Below, piece after piece: positions 44,176-53,432 of a DNA stretch of 64,000 bases. The notes below the pieces were generated by a model. It worked only from the letters and a program-made list of their open reading frames with translations. It made no database searches and was not told the origin of the DNA. This DNA is from Streptomyces sp. SCL15-4 (GTDB lineage Bacteria > Actinomycetota > Actinomycetes > Streptomycetales > Streptomycetaceae): assembly GCF_033366695.1 (NCBI RefSeq), contig NZ_JAOBTQ010000001.1, forward strand, positions 186,001 to 250,000. The letters run 5' to 3'. The position numbers and the translations under genes are program-made. Position 1 is the first letter of the stretch. Every line of letters starts with the position of its first letter.

Positions 44176-44591
44176 GACGCTGCTCCTGCCCTCTGCAGTC
44201 GGGGCGCGGAAGAAGATGCCTTCCCTCCCCAGGCTGACACGGTCCTCAGTCGTCGGCGACACGGCGCGGCCTGCGACGAGCCGGGTCTCGCGACCTGGCC
44301 TGGAGGACCCTCGGCGGGATCAACGGCTCCGCGATCTCCCGCAGTCCGTGCCGCATGCCGTGCTGTCTTCCTCGCGGTGCGCGGCTCGCGGGTCCGCCTG
44401 CGCCTTGCCGGCAGTCACCCGGGCGAGGTCCGGGCGGCCGGCCGCGTCGGCGAGCCGGAGGTCCCGGCAGCCCGGGGCCTCCGCGGCCGAAGCCCTTCGA
44501 ATCGAGCGGGCGTACGGTCCGGGCGGGAAGCAGTCCCGTCCGGACCGTTGACGGAGCGTCATGACTGCAACAACCATGTCCTCCATCGCGC
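44176..44591. other. Upstream region of the GH9 gene
   Basis: This gap holds no gene I can support. It contains a hairpin (CGGTCCGGGCGGGA at 44515-44528 with TCCCGTCCGGACCG at 44534-44547, one G-U pair, 5-nt loop) and a TTGACG -35-like element at 44548-44553 just ahead of the CebR boxes. Confidence 0.5.
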
Positions 44592-44627
44592 TTGGGAGCG
44601 CTCCCATTCCATTATGGGAGCGCTCTC
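44592..44627. promoter_or_regulatory. Tandem CebR operators upstream of the GH9 cellulase
   Basis: A perfect TGGGAGCGCTCCCA palindrome (44592-44605) is followed by a near-copy TGGGAGCGCTCTCT (44614-44627), 22 bp apart start to start, or about two helical turns. This is the binding site of CebR, the cellobiose-responsive LacI-family repressor of Streptomyces cellulolytic genes. The sites end 39 bp before the start codon and would block transcription until cello-oligosaccharides are present. Confidence 0.93.
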
Positions 44628-44665
44628 TCGCCGAGCGTCACCCGCACTCCCCGAGGAGCACAGAC

Positions 44666-46909
44666 GTGAAACGACGCAGAACCGCCCTGCTGCCCCTGAC
44701 CGCGCTGCTGGCCGCGGCGTTCACCGCCCTGCCCGCCCAGCAGGCCGGCGCCGACGAGGTCGAGCAGGTGAGGAACGGCACCTTCGACGCCGGCACCGAG
44801 GCGTGGTGGACCAGCGGCAACGTCGCCGCCGGCCTCGACGGCGGACGGCTGTGCGCCGACGTACCCGGCGGCACCGCCAACCGCTGGGACGCCGCCGTCG
44901 GCCAGAACGACATCACTCTGGCCAAGGGCGAGACGTACCGCTTCTCCTTCGCCGCCTCCGGCGTCCCCGAAGGGCACGTCGTGCGGGCGCTGGTGGGACT
45001 GCAGACGGCGCCGTACGACACCTGGTACGAGGCGAGTCCGCAGCTCAGCCCGGACGGCAGCACCTACAGCTACACCTTCACCTCCCCGGTCGACAGCGCC
45101 CAGGCCCAGGTCGCCTTCCAGGCCGGCGGGTCGGCCGAGCCCTGGCGCTTCTGCGTGGACGACGTGTCGCTGCTCGGCGGGGTGGCCCCGCAACCGTACG
45201 AGCCCGACACCGGGCCGCGGGTCCGCGTCAACCAGGTCGCCTACCTGCCCGCCGGGCCGAAGAACGCCACCCTCGTCACCGATGCCACGACCCGGCTGCC
45301 GTGGCAGCTGAAGGACGCCCGCGGCACCACGGTCGCCCGCGGCTGGACCGTGCCCCGCGGCACCGACGTCTCCTCCGGGCAGAACGTGCACTCCGTCGAC
45401 TTCGGCGCCTACCGGAGAAACGGCACCGGTTTCACCCTGGTCGCCGACGGCGAGACGAGCCGCCCCTTCGACATCGGCACGGCCGCCTACGAGCGGCTGC
45501 GGCTGGACGCGGTGAAGTACTACTACACCCAGCGCAGCGGCATCCCGATCCGCGACGACCTGCGCCCCGGCTACGGCCGCGCGGCCGGCCACGTCGACGT
45601 CGCCCCCAACCAGGGCGACGGGAACGTGCCCTGCCAGCCCGGCGTGTGCGACTACCGACTCGACGTCACGGGCGGCTGGTACGACGCCGGCGACCACGGC
45701 AAGTACGTCGTCAACGGCGGCATCACCACCTGGGAGCTGCTGAGCACCTACGAGCGCGAGACGCTGGCCCGCACCGGACAGGCGGAGAAGCTGCGCGACG
45801 GCACCCTCGCCCTGCCCGAGAGCGGCAACAAGGTGCCCGACATCCTCGACGAGGCCCGCTGGGAGCTGGAGTTCCTGCTGAAGATGCAGGTGCCCGCCGG
45901 GCAGCCGCTGGCCGGCATGGCCCACCACAAGGTCCACGACGAGCAGTGGACCGGCCTGCCGCTGCTGCCGAGCGCCGACCCGCAGAAGCGCGAACTGCAC
46001 CCGCCGACCACCGCCGCGACCCTCAACCTGGCCGCGACCGCCGCCCAGGCCGCCCGCCTCTACCGGGCCCACGACCCGGCCTTCGCCGCGCGGACCCTCG
46101 CCGCCGCCCGCACCGCCTGGACCGCGGCCCTCGCCCACCCGGACGTGTACGCCGACCCGAACGACGCCACCGGCGGCGGCGCCTACAACGACAACGACGT
46201 GCGGGACGAGTTCTACTGGGCCGCGGCCGAGCTGTACCTCACCACGGGAGAGAAGCAGTACGAGACGTACGTCCTCACCTCGCCCGTCCACACCGCCGAC
46301 ATCTTCGGCCCCGCCGGCTTCGACTGGGCCCGGACGGCCGTCCCGGCCCGCCTCGACCTCGCCACCGTGCCGAGCCGGCTGCCCGGCCGCGACAAGGTGC
46401 GCCAGTCCGTCGTCCGGGGCGCCGACCGCTACCTGGCCACGCTGAAGGCACAGCCGTACGGCATGCCCTACGCGCCGGAGAACAACCTCTACGACTGGGG
46501 CTCCAACCACCAGGTCCTCAACAACGCCGTCGTCCTCGCCACCGCCTACGACATCACCGGCGGCGCCAAGTACCGCGACGGGGCCGTGCAGAGCATGGAC
46601 TACGTCCTCGGCCGCAACGCCCTGAACATGTCCTACGTCACCGGCTACGGGGAGGTCAGCTCCCACAACCAGCACAGCCGCTGGTACGCCCACCAGCTGG
46701 ACCCGGCTCTGCCGAACCCGCCGGCCGGGACGCTGGCCGGCGGTCCCAACTCGAGCATCCAGGACCCGTACGCGCAGTCCAAACTGACCGGTTGCACCGG
46801 CCAGTTCTGCTACATCGACGACATCCAGTCCTGGTCGACCAACGAGACCGCGATCAACTGGAACGCGGCCCTGGCCCGCATGGCGTCCTTCGTGGCGGAC
46901 CAGGGATAA
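44666..46909 (+). CDS. Secreted GH9 endoglucanase (cellulase) with CBM4/9-type N-domain
   Basis: The 747-aa secreted enzyme has a signal peptide (1-29), a CBM4/9-like beta-sandwich (about 32-170; [30 protein letters not shown]), an Ig-like CelD N-domain (about 180-265; [20 protein letters not shown]) and the GH9 (alpha/alpha)6 catalytic domain (about 270-745). Catalytic residues are visible: [12 protein letters not shown] with D340/D343 and NETAINWNA with acid E727. The GTG start has GAGGAG upstream. CebR boxes in front make it part of the cellobiose-controlled regulon. It acts on cellulose or beta-1,4-glucan; the LPMO at the window start could assist. Confidence 0.93.
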   Translation: MKRRRTALLPLTALLAAAFTALPAQQAGADEVEQVRNGTFDAGTEAWWTSGNVAAGLDGGRLCADVPGGTANRWDAAVGQNDITLAKGETYRFSFAASGVPEGHVVRALVGLQTAPYDTWYEASPQLSPDGSTYSYTFTSPVDSAQAQVAFQAGGSAEPWRFCVDDVSLLGGVAPQPYEPDTGPRVRVNQVAYLPAGPKNATLVTDATTRLPWQLKDARGTTVARGWTVPRGTDVSSGQNVHSVDFGAYRRNGTGFTLVADGETSRPFDIGTAAYERLRLDAVKYYYTQRSGIPIRDDLRPGYGRAAGHVDVAPNQGDGNVPCQPGVCDYRLDVTGGWYDAGDHGKYVVNGGITTWELLSTYERETLARTGQAEKLRDGTLALPESGNKVPDILDEARWELEFLLKMQVPAGQPLAGMAHHKVHDEQWTGLPLLPSADPQKRELHPPTTAATLNLAATAAQAARLYRAHDPAFAARTLAAARTAWTAALAHPDVYADPNDATGGGAYNDNDVRDEFYWAAAELYLTTGEKQYETYVLTSPVHTADIFGPAGFDWARTAVPARLDLATVPSRLPGRDKVRQSVVRGADRYLATLKAQPYGMPYAPENNLYDWGSNHQVLNNAVVLATAYDITGGAKYRDGAVQSMDYVLGRNALNMSYVTGYGEVSSHNQHSRWYAHQLDPALPNPPAGTLAGGPNSSIQDPYAQSKLTGCTGQFCYIDDIQSWSTNETAINWNAALARMASFVADQG

Positions 46910-46933
46910 CGGTCCCCCGGTCCCGTGCCCGTG

Positions 46934-46961
46934 GAGCGCGAGCCCGTCATGGCTCGCGCTC
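46934..46961 (+). terminator. Hairpin terminator after the GH9 gene
   Basis: A perfect 11-bp stem (GAGCGCGAGCC at 46934-46944, GGCTCGCGCTC at 46951-46961) with a 6-nt loop begins 25 bp after the GH9 stop codon. Confidence 0.8.
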
Positions 46962-47185
46962 ATGGTCATACCGATGCGGTGATCACCGACGGCGTCACCT
47001 GTGGATGGCGGACGACCGCCGCATCGTGGCCCGCATCGTCGGCGACCGCCGTACACACCCGCTCCCCGGCGCTGGACGTCGTACCCGTCGGCGCACAAAG
47101 GCTCGGTGTCCGGCAGCATGCGCACATATATGCGGGTGCCCCCGCCGGGTGGGCGCGGGTGCGGAAGTGTGGTGGTGCTGTCGGC

Positions 47186-47599
47186 TTAGTACCAGCCGTT
47201 GGCCTGCCAGAAGTTCCAGGCCTTGACGGGGCTGCCGTAGCGGGAGTTCATGTAGTCCAGGCCCCACTTGATCTGGGTGGCGGGGTTGGTCTTCCAGTCG
47301 GTGCCGGCGGAGGCCATCTTGGAGGCCGGCAGGGCCTGGACGAGGCCGTAGGCGCCGGAGGAGCTGTTGGTGGCGCTGGGGTTCCAGCCGCTTTCGTGCG
47401 AGACGATCTTGCTGAAGGCGTTGAACTGGGCGGCGTCCGGGATCATCTTGTGCGCGATCGCCTGGGCGGAGGAGGCCTGGGCCGGGGCGGCGTGTGCCGG
47501 GGCGGCGGTGAGTGCCATGCCGGCGGTGGCGGCGGCCACGGCGGCGGTGGTGAGGGCCTTCTTCGGGGAGGCGATGCGGCGGATGAAGGAGACGGACAC
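47186..47599 (-). CDS. Secreted lytic-transglycosylase-like protein
   Basis: The 137-aa secreted protein has a signal peptide (about 1-38, ending APAHA) and a short lysozyme-like domain with catalytic-type Glu69 in IVSHESGWNPSATNSSSGAYGLVQ, then KTNPATQIKWGLDYMNSRYG. This is the compact SLT layout found in Streptomyces cell-wall hydrolases, usually with LysM or other anchors, which are absent here. The GTG start has AAGAGG 6 nt upstream. It probably cleaves peptidoglycan glycan strands during growth. Confidence 0.88.
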   Translation of the reverse strand: MSVSFIRRIASPKKALTTAAVAAATAGMALTAAPAHAAPAQASSAQAIAHKMIPDAAQFNAFSKIVSHESGWNPSATNSSSGAYGLVQALPASKMASAGTDWKTNPATQIKWGLDYMNSRYGSPVKAWNFWQANGWY

Positions 47600-47719
47600 G
47601 GATTACCTCTTGCGTCGGGGACGGGGGTGTCGCTCGTATGGGGTGGGCCGGGGTGGGTGGCTCGCATACGTCGGCGCCGCGGCCCGCTGCGGGGCTCGTG
47701 GCGCCTGGCGACGTCGTCC

Positions 47720-47748
47720 AGATAAGCAGGCCCGGCAGATGCCCGCAA
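47720..47748 (-). promoter_or_regulatory. Candidate promoter of the lytic-transglycosylase gene
   Basis: On the minus strand, TTGCGG (47748-47743) is followed after 17 bp by TTATCT (47725-47720). This leaves an about 115-nt leader before the GTG. I searched the leader by eye for a c-di-AMP riboswitch of the ydaO type, known upstream of some Streptomyces wall hydrolases, and did not find its core. Confidence 0.5.
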
Positions 47749-47759
47749 TGACCCTCTTT

Positions 47760-48246
47760 ACTAGTGGTGGCCGGATCGGTGAGGAATGCCGGGGATGTGG
47801 TGTGCGTCTCAATGTGCAGGTCGGAGGGGGTGCGGGGCGGGGTGAATCGGGCAAAAGGTACTACGGTGCGGGGTCGTAGGTGACGTGCGTCATGTGGGGT
47901 CCTTCACCGGCCCGCTCGCGCCGTGCGCCCGGATTCTCGCGCTGGGTCACCGTTCCGGACCCTCGAATGTGACCGCGGTCTCGAAGGCGGCCCGGCCCGA
48001 TGCGCCGGCTCGGCCGCCAGGGTCCGGCTCCGCCCGAGTCGCCGGCGGCAGGCCCGCGACAGCACCGCACCCGGTCGGCCGGAGGTGACCGAGGCGTACG
48101 ACCGGATGAGGCCGGTACCCCTCTCCCCCACTCCCGCCCCTCCCGTTTCCCCGTCCGATAGGACTTTGCCGTTCCTGGTTACGGCGACGAGGCCATGCCA
48201 TAGAGTGCGGCCACCGATCCACGGCAACGGGGAGGGGGCACCCCAG
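47760..48246. other. Divergent intergenic region with candidate promoter for the membrane-protein gene
   Basis: No gene is supported here. The -10-like TAGAGT at 48201-48206 lies 41 bp ahead of the next plus-strand start codon, with a weak TTACGG 16 bp upstream. GGGGAGGGGG serves as ribosome-binding site. Confidence 0.4.
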
Positions 48247-50565
48247 ATGTCGATCGCCCGGCGGCTCGCGCCCGGCCAGGCGGCCGGCCCGCACCGACGC
48301 CTCGCAGTGCTGATCCTCGTCATCGTCGTCGCCGGCGGCTCCTGGGCGCAGCGGCCGCTCCTGGACTTCTACACACGGCATTTCTACATCGAACGATCCG
48401 AGAACGCCCTGCTGCGCTGGGTGACGCAGGCCGCCTTCTCCCCGGGCTGGGACGTGTCCGCCGACCGGTACGCCGGCACGGGTGCGCTGATCGCGAACGA
48501 CCTTAGTGTCCTGGTGCTGCTCGCGGCCCTCGTGCTCCTCACCTCGTGGCTGTCGGCCCGCGGCGGACCCGGATGGGCCGGCTGTCTCACGGTGGGCGTG
48601 CTGACCGCGCTGCTCGCGAACCTCGCCGGGCTGGGCCTGCTCGTGGCCCTCGTCGACGACGCGCCGCTGGCGCCGGCCGACACGCTCGCGGTGAACCTGG
48701 GACGCGGCTCCCTGATCTTCGGCCTCGCGCTCGGCGTGCTGCTGGCGCTCCTGTTCGCCGGGCCGCCACGCGGTCCCGCTCCGAGGCGCACCGGCAGCCG
48801 GCCGGGGCGACCGCACCACGCCGAAGGGAGACCATCCGTGACGACCGCACCGCTCAACATGCCGGTCGGCCGCGAACCGGGAGACGTCACCCGGTACCTG
48901 TGCGCAGCGGCCTACGTGAATGAACGCTTCGCCGACCGGGTGGTGGACGACGTACTGGCGGACGAGGCCGGCGCCGTGGCCCCCTCCCCCGGCGTCGACC
49001 TGGAGGCGGTGGCACGGCACTGCCTGGCGGCGCGGGACCTCCGGCACGCGCGCGACCTGCGCCTGACGGCGGCCTTCGCGGTCGTCGCCCTGCTCGCGCC
49101 CGTGTGGCTCGTCGGCGTCAGGGTGATGCTGTCGGCCGTCCGGCAGACCGGCGGCCGGCCGAGCCTGGCGACCCGCGGCCGGCACCAGCCCGACGGCGGG
49201 ACACTGCTGCGCCTGGGCGTCACAGCCGGCGTGGTCGCCCTCCTCGCTCTCACCTGCGGTATCGCCTTCTCCTCACTGCCGGTCGACGGCTTCCCGGCCT
49301 GGCTGCTGGGCACCTACCTGGCCGGCGTACCGGCCGTACTCGCCTCGCTCGGCGCCGCGGCGTTCGCCTACGCCACGGTCGTCCGGCACGACCTCGACGT
49401 CGACCTGCTGCTGCGCACCACCCTGACCCGCGAGACCTTCACCAGGCAGCCCGCCGACACGGCGGACCGACCGCAGTGGGTCACCGACCGGATGGAGACC
49501 GTCAAGGACGCACGGGACGGCAACGTCACCGTGTACAGCGGATACGCCCCCTACGTCGGCTACACGGCGACCAGCTCGCAGTGGTCCCTCGCGGTACCGC
49601 TGCTGCCCGCCGAGAACGCCGTCGGCCTCCGGGCTCACCCCGCCGGGCCACGGCCGTTCACGACCGTCGACATCGTCGGCCACCTCCGCGAACGGCTCCG
49701 GTCGGTCGCGGCGCCGGGAACCGACGGCGCGGCGCGCACGGCGGAAGAGGAAGCCCTCGCCTCCCTCACGGTCGAGGACCGCGTCTTCGTGAACGGCACC
49801 ACGATCGGCACCGACGATCGGTTCACCAGCACCACGACGCTGGCCCCGGTCGCCCAGCTGCCCGCGGAGACGGTCGAGAAGATCATGCTCCGGCCGACCG
49901 GCACGGTCCGCCACTGTCTCGCGGTCCACGTACCCATGTGGGGCGGTGACGTGGTACCGAGCACCTTCCTGCACCTCGCGACCGTGGGCAGCACGCTCCA
50001 CCTCCACATCGACCATCACGTCCTCGGCCCCGTGCGCGCCGCCTACCACATCGTGGACCGCCTCGACGGCTCCCTCTCGGCCGCCGGCAAACGCGGCCTG
50101 CTGGCGAACGCCGTCCACCACACCGGCCCGGCCCTGGTCTCCGCACCCTTCCGCGCGCTGCGCCACGCCCGCTTCGACGCCCGCCGCCTCCGGCGGATGG
50201 GCGATGAACTGACCGCCATCGAGCAGGACCCGCTCTACGACTACGGTGCCCGGGTCAGCGTCCGGGAACTGGCGCTCAGTCCCGACTACCACAACTACTT
50301 CCAGGTCCTGGACGCCCAGCGGATCACCTCGCTGGTCGAGCGGCACACCTTCGCCGCCGTCCGCGAGTTCCTCGACTCCCACGGCTACGACACCACCGAC
50401 TTCCGCGCGCAGCAGCAGACCATCCTCAACCAGGGCCTCATCCAGCAGGGCGGTACGAGCATCATCGGCAACCAGGCCATCGGCGCGGGCGCGACCGCCA
50501 CCCAGAACTTCCCCAAGCAAGCCGGCGCCACCGCCCCCGGCTCCGCCGGCGTACCCGGCCAGTAG
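48247..50565 (+). CDS. Large membrane protein of unknown function with C-terminal GNQAIGAGA motif
   Basis: The 772-aa protein has an N-terminal membrane region (about 15-180: LAVLILVIVVAGGSW, LSVLVLLAALVLLTSWL, LTALLANLAGLGLLVALV, LIFGLALGVLLALLF). A second one lies at about 275-385 (LTAAFAVVALLAPVWLVGV, GVTAGVVALLALTCGIAF, LAGVPAVLASLGAAAFAYA), followed by a soluble region of about 390 aa. The C-terminus has GGTSIIGNQAIGAGATATQ, echoed in the next gene. An internal GTG at 48838 with GAAGGGAG upstream lies exactly between the membrane regions, so the frame may be a fusion of two genes or have two products. I do not recognise the family. Confidence 0.7.
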   Translation: MSIARRLAPGQAAGPHRRLAVLILVIVVAGGSWAQRPLLDFYTRHFYIERSENALLRWVTQAAFSPGWDVSADRYAGTGALIANDLSVLVLLAALVLLTSWLSARGGPGWAGCLTVGVLTALLANLAGLGLLVALVDDAPLAPADTLAVNLGRGSLIFGLALGVLLALLFAGPPRGPAPRRTGSRPGRPHHAEGRPSVTTAPLNMPVGREPGDVTRYLCAAAYVNERFADRVVDDVLADEAGAVAPSPGVDLEAVARHCLAARDLRHARDLRLTAAFAVVALLAPVWLVGVRVMLSAVRQTGGRPSLATRGRHQPDGGTLLRLGVTAGVVALLALTCGIAFSSLPVDGFPAWLLGTYLAGVPAVLASLGAAAFAYATVVRHDLDVDLLLRTTLTRETFTRQPADTADRPQWVTDRMETVKDARDGNVTVYSGYAPYVGYTATSSQWSLAVPLLPAENAVGLRAHPAGPRPFTTVDIVGHLRERLRSVAAPGTDGAARTAEEEALASLTVEDRVFVNGTTIGTDDRFTSTTTLAPVAQLPAETVEKIMLRPTGTVRHCLAVHVPMWGGDVVPSTFLHLATVGSTLHLHIDHHVLGPVRAAYHIVDRLDGSLSAAGKRGLLANAVHHTGPALVSAPFRALRHARFDARRLRRMGDELTAIEQDPLYDYGARVSVRELALSPDYHNYFQVLDAQRITSLVERHTFAAVREFLDSHGYDTTDFRAQQQTILNQGLIQQGGTSIIGNQAIGAGATATQNFPKQAGATAPGSAGVPGQ

Positions 50566-50576
50566 GAGGTCCCGTC

Positions 50577-50981
50577 ATGCGTGACGACCACGAGCGGCAA
50601 GAGCCTCCCGTCAACAACGGGCTCGTCATCAACGGCGGCACCCACTACGTGGGCAACCAGGCGGTGGGACACGGCGCTCAGGCGATCTCCGGCTCGGTCT
50701 CCTTCCCACCGCCGGACGCCGCGCAGGCCGGCAGGACGGCGGAACTCCTCACGCGGGTCGAGCGGTTGCTTCAGGAGCACCAGGCGCTGCTCGCCGACCC
50801 GGAGGCCACCACCAGGGAGCTGCGCCGCCTGCGGGAGGAACTGGACGAGGCGGAGCCGCAGCCGACGGTCCTGCGCCGGGCCCTGGACCGCCTCAACGCA
50901 TTCGCCCAGCCGGTGGCACCGCTCGTGGCCGCGGTGGGACAGCTCGCACAGTCGGTGCAGGAGTTCCACCTGCCGGGTTGA
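50577..50981 (+). CDS. Small partner protein with GNQAVGHGA motif and coiled coil
   Basis: The 134-aa soluble protein starts 11 bp after the large membrane-protein gene, with GGAGG at ideal spacing. Its N-terminal part, INGGTHYVGNQAVGHGAQAI, matches the last residues of the membrane protein (GGTSIIGNQAIGAGATAT), a motif of repeated GN(Q)A turns that could form a beta-rich contact. Residues about 58-95 are a predicted coiled coil (TRVERLLQEHQALL, TTRELRRLREELDE). The two proteins probably form a membrane-tethered complex. The function is unknown. Confidence 0.75.
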   Translation: MRDDHERQEPPVNNGLVINGGTHYVGNQAVGHGAQAISGSVSFPPPDAAQAGRTAELLTRVERLLQEHQALLADPEATTRELRRLREELDEAEPQPTVLRRALDRLNAFAQPVAPLVAAVGQLAQSVQEFHLPG

Positions 50982-51321
50982 CGCGCGCCCCGCTCAACGC
51001 CCGGCTCGGAAGCGGCGAGACCGAGCACATCCCGCGCTCCCACTCCGCCGCCCTCCTCGACGGCCCGTCCACCCATCCGTGCCCGCAACCTCGCCCTCCT
51101 CCGGATAGCCGCCGTCACCACGACCTGCTCCCCACCGATCGACGCCGGACGATCGTGACCACTCTCGAATACGCCTGTTCAACAGGAGGCTGTTGACAAC
51201 CGCGGTGGCGTGGCGCCGTTCGTGAGGGCATCAGCGCCCGGACTTCGCCGCCTACTCGCGTTGGGGCCGCCGGTGCCGGGGCAGACGGACAGGAAACCGT
51301 GGAGTGACTGAAGGAGAGACC
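50982..51321. other. 340-bp intergenic region
   Basis: No gene is supported. It contains a 13-bp perfect palindrome CCTGTTCAACAGG (51174-51186) directly followed by a TTGACA -35-like hexamer (51193-51198), a plausible control site for the downstream ATP-binding protein gene. No convincing -10 was found. Confidence 0.4.
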
Positions 51322-51753
51322 ATGACGCACGAGTCATCCATGAGGGCTGTCGGCTGGGCGCGCTCGTTGCCGATCAGCAGCGGAGTGAGGGAAGCCAGGG
51401 AGTGGACGCGTAAGCATATGAGCACACTCGACTGGGCACGGACAGCACCGGCCCTGGTGGACTCGGTCGTGCTGGCCGTCTCGGAGTTGGTGACCAACGC
51501 CCATGTCCACGCCCACAGCGCCGCGCAGCTCATCCTCGCCTGGGACGAGGAATGCCTGCACGTAACGGTGCATGACGCCTCGCCGCAACTGCCCGAGCAA
51601 CGCCAGACGGACCACAACGCCCTCGGAGGACGCGGGCTGCTCCTGGTCGACGCCCTCGCCGACGACTGGGAGGTGCGCCGCTGCCCTCGCGGCAAGGACG
51701 TCACCGTATGCTTCCAGCCGCCCTCGTCGGCGAAGGAAGCACAAGAGGGGTGA
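51322..51753 (+). CDS. RsbW-like ATP-binding regulatory protein (HATPase_c)
   Basis: The 143-aa protein is a single GHKL ATPase domain: N-box VSELVTNAHVHAH (about 54-66), then LTVHD-like VTVHDASPQLP and the G-box GGRGLLLVDALADDW. Such short proteins are anti-sigma factor kinases or their relatives, very numerous in Streptomyces. It starts at the ATG at 51322 after GAAGGAGAG. It is convergent with a GAF-SpoIIE phosphatase, suggesting a partner-switching pair that would act on an anti-sigma antagonist encoded elsewhere. Confidence 0.88.
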   Translation: MTHESSMRAVGWARSLPISSGVREAREWTRKHMSTLDWARTAPALVDSVVLAVSELVTNAHVHAHSAAQLILAWDEECLHVTVHDASPQLPEQRQTDHNALGGRGLLLVDALADDWEVRRCPRGKDVTVCFQPPSSAKEAQEG

Positions 51754-51822
51754 CAACCGGCAAGCCGTCCACCGTGCCCTGGGAAGCCGGGTAGCGCGGA
51801 GCCGCCACGGCGGCCGACGGGT

Positions 51823-53025
51823 TCAGAGGTTGGAGCCGCCGTTGGTGTGGCGCTCCCCCGTACGGCTGCCGCGCCAGTCGAGGACCATCGTGGTGGCGTC
51901 GTCGGGCAGGGAGCCTCCGCAGGCCTCGTGGACCGCCGAGGTGAAAGTCCGGACCACTTCACGGGGGTGTTCGCCGCGGGTGTCGTGGATGAGGGCGGGG
52001 AGGTCGACCGTGGCGGCGGCGCGTTCCCGCATTCCGTCGGTGACCAGGATCAGGCGATCGCCGGGCTCCAGGTGAAGCCGCTGCACCTGGTAGGTGACCG
52101 GGGCGGGCACCCCGAACGGCATGTCGACCTTGACGGTCAGCTCCTCCACGGTGTCGCCGCGCAGCCGTAGCGGCCAGGGATGGCCGGCATTGACCAGCTC
52201 GCAGGTGCCCGTCTCCAGCTGGACGCGCAGCAGCTGGCCGGTGGTCATGCCACGGCTGTGCCGGGTGATCGCCTCATGGGCGGCGTAGGCCTGCTCCAGC
52301 AGGCCGAGTCCGGCACGACGGGCTCCCCGCAGGGCGTTCACGGTCACCGTCGCCAGCAGCGCGGAGGCCGTGTCGTGCCCCATCGCGTCAGTGATCGAGA
52401 GGTACAGCGCGTCCTGGTCGAGGGCGTAGTCGTAGGTGTCGCCGCCGATGTCGTCGGCCGGGACCAGGCCGCCGGCCAGGGTGAACTGCGCGGCCTCGCA
52501 GCAGGGCGCCGAGGGCAGCAACTGGTGCTGGATCTCCGCGGCCAGGGACACCGTGGTGGTACGCCGTCCCCAGTGGTAGAGATCGGTGAAGCGGCGGTCG
52601 GTGACCACGATGTACGCCAGCGCGTGCGCGGCCTGCGCGACCGCGTCGCGCACCGCCTCGTCCGCTTCGGGTACGGCCAGGTCCAGGACGCCGATGCAGT
52701 CGCCGCGGTTCGTCACCGGGGCCACCAGCCGGCATCCGCCTTCTCCGTCCGGCTCCTGGTGCAGGCGCTGGGAGCGCAGCACCCGGTCGTACACGCTGCC
52801 CGCCAGCTTGACTCTCCCCGTCTCACCGCGCGTCTGCGCGGCCGTGCCGGCTCTCGGCAGCCGGACGGCCTCCTGCCCGATCATGTCCACGAGCCAGAAC
52901 GACACTTCGCTCGCCGAGAACCGCTTCTCCAGATTCCGGGCCACTACATCGGCCGACTCCACCGGCGCGGCATCCTCCGCCGCCCGCAGCACCTCATCCA
53001 GGCCGAAGCCCTCACCACCCAGCAC
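51823..53025 (-). CDS. GAF-SpoIIE (PP2C-type) protein phosphatase
   Basis: The 400-aa protein has an N-terminal GAF-like sensor region (about 5-165; VSFWLVDMIGQEAVRLP, GVLDLAVPEADEAVRDAV) and a C-terminal SpoIIE phosphatase with metal-binding acidic motifs DDIGGDTYDY, ITDAMGHD, VTDGMRE and PDDATTMVLDW. It would dephosphorylate an anti-anti-sigma protein in response to a small ligand or redox cue. The start is uncertain: GTG 53025 has GGGAGG at good spacing and is preferred; ATG 53052 and GTG 53091 are in frame upstream. Confidence 0.9.
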   Translation of the reverse strand: MLGGEGFGLDEVLRAAEDAAPVESADVVARNLEKRFSASEVSFWLVDMIGQEAVRLPRAGTAAQTRGETGRVKLAGSVYDRVLRSQRLHQEPDGEGGCRLVAPVTNRGDCIGVLDLAVPEADEAVRDAVAQAAHALAYIVVTDRRFTDLYHWGRRTTTVSLAAEIQHQLLPSAPCCEAAQFTLAGGLVPADDIGGDTYDYALDQDALYLSITDAMGHDTASALLATVTVNALRGARRAGLGLLEQAYAAHEAITRHSRGMTTGQLLRVQLETGTCELVNAGHPWPLRLRGDTVEELTVKVDMPFGVPAPVTYQVQRLHLEPGDRLILVTDGMRERAAATVDLPALIHDTRGEHPREVVRTFTSAVHEACGGSLPDDATTMVLDWRGSRTGERHTNGGSNL

Positions 53026-53432
53026 AGGCACCTCCCAGTCCCCACTTCGCATTCCCAACAGGGCCGTCCTGGATGCCGTCGATCCGCGCACAGGCTCCCG
53101 CCTGCTGCCACGGGTGCGACCTCGCAGGCCACCGGCTCCTCTCGGAGGGCTTGACCGGGTATCGGCTCTCCGCGCTGTGCGATGTGTACGAGGTGGTGGT
53201 GGGTCCCGGTCCGGTGCGGGAGGCGCTGGGCCGCTGCCGGCCGGGAGCGCCGCGGTGGTGATGGGCGCGCACCGGGCCCGCTGCGGCCGTGCCCGCCCTG
53301 CAGCGGCCTGGTACCAGCGCCCCCGCCGGCCGAAATGTCAGGCACGGGACGCGACATAGGGATACGCCCCGGATCGGCGGACCACCATGGCTGTCACGCA
53401 CCGGCTGGGCTGCTTGGCCAGGCTGGCGCCGG
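53026..53432. other. Intergenic region upstream of the phosphatase gene
   Basis: I see no supported gene. A plus-strand frame at 53073-53261 (62 codons) lacks a ribosome-binding site and is probably chance. The phosphatase promoter should be here. Confidence 0.4.

Noticed and set aside
47600..47880. Possible c-di-AMP (ydaO-type) riboswitch upstream of the lytic-transglycosylase gene
   Set aside because: This was expected from other Streptomyces wall hydrolases, but the conserved core is not found on the minus strand. The start is explained by an ordinary promoter and ribosome-binding site.
53073..53261. 62-codon plus-strand ORF upstream of the phosphatase gene
   Set aside because: No ribosome-binding site, no recognisable motif, and the frame overlaps possible starts of the opposite-strand gene.
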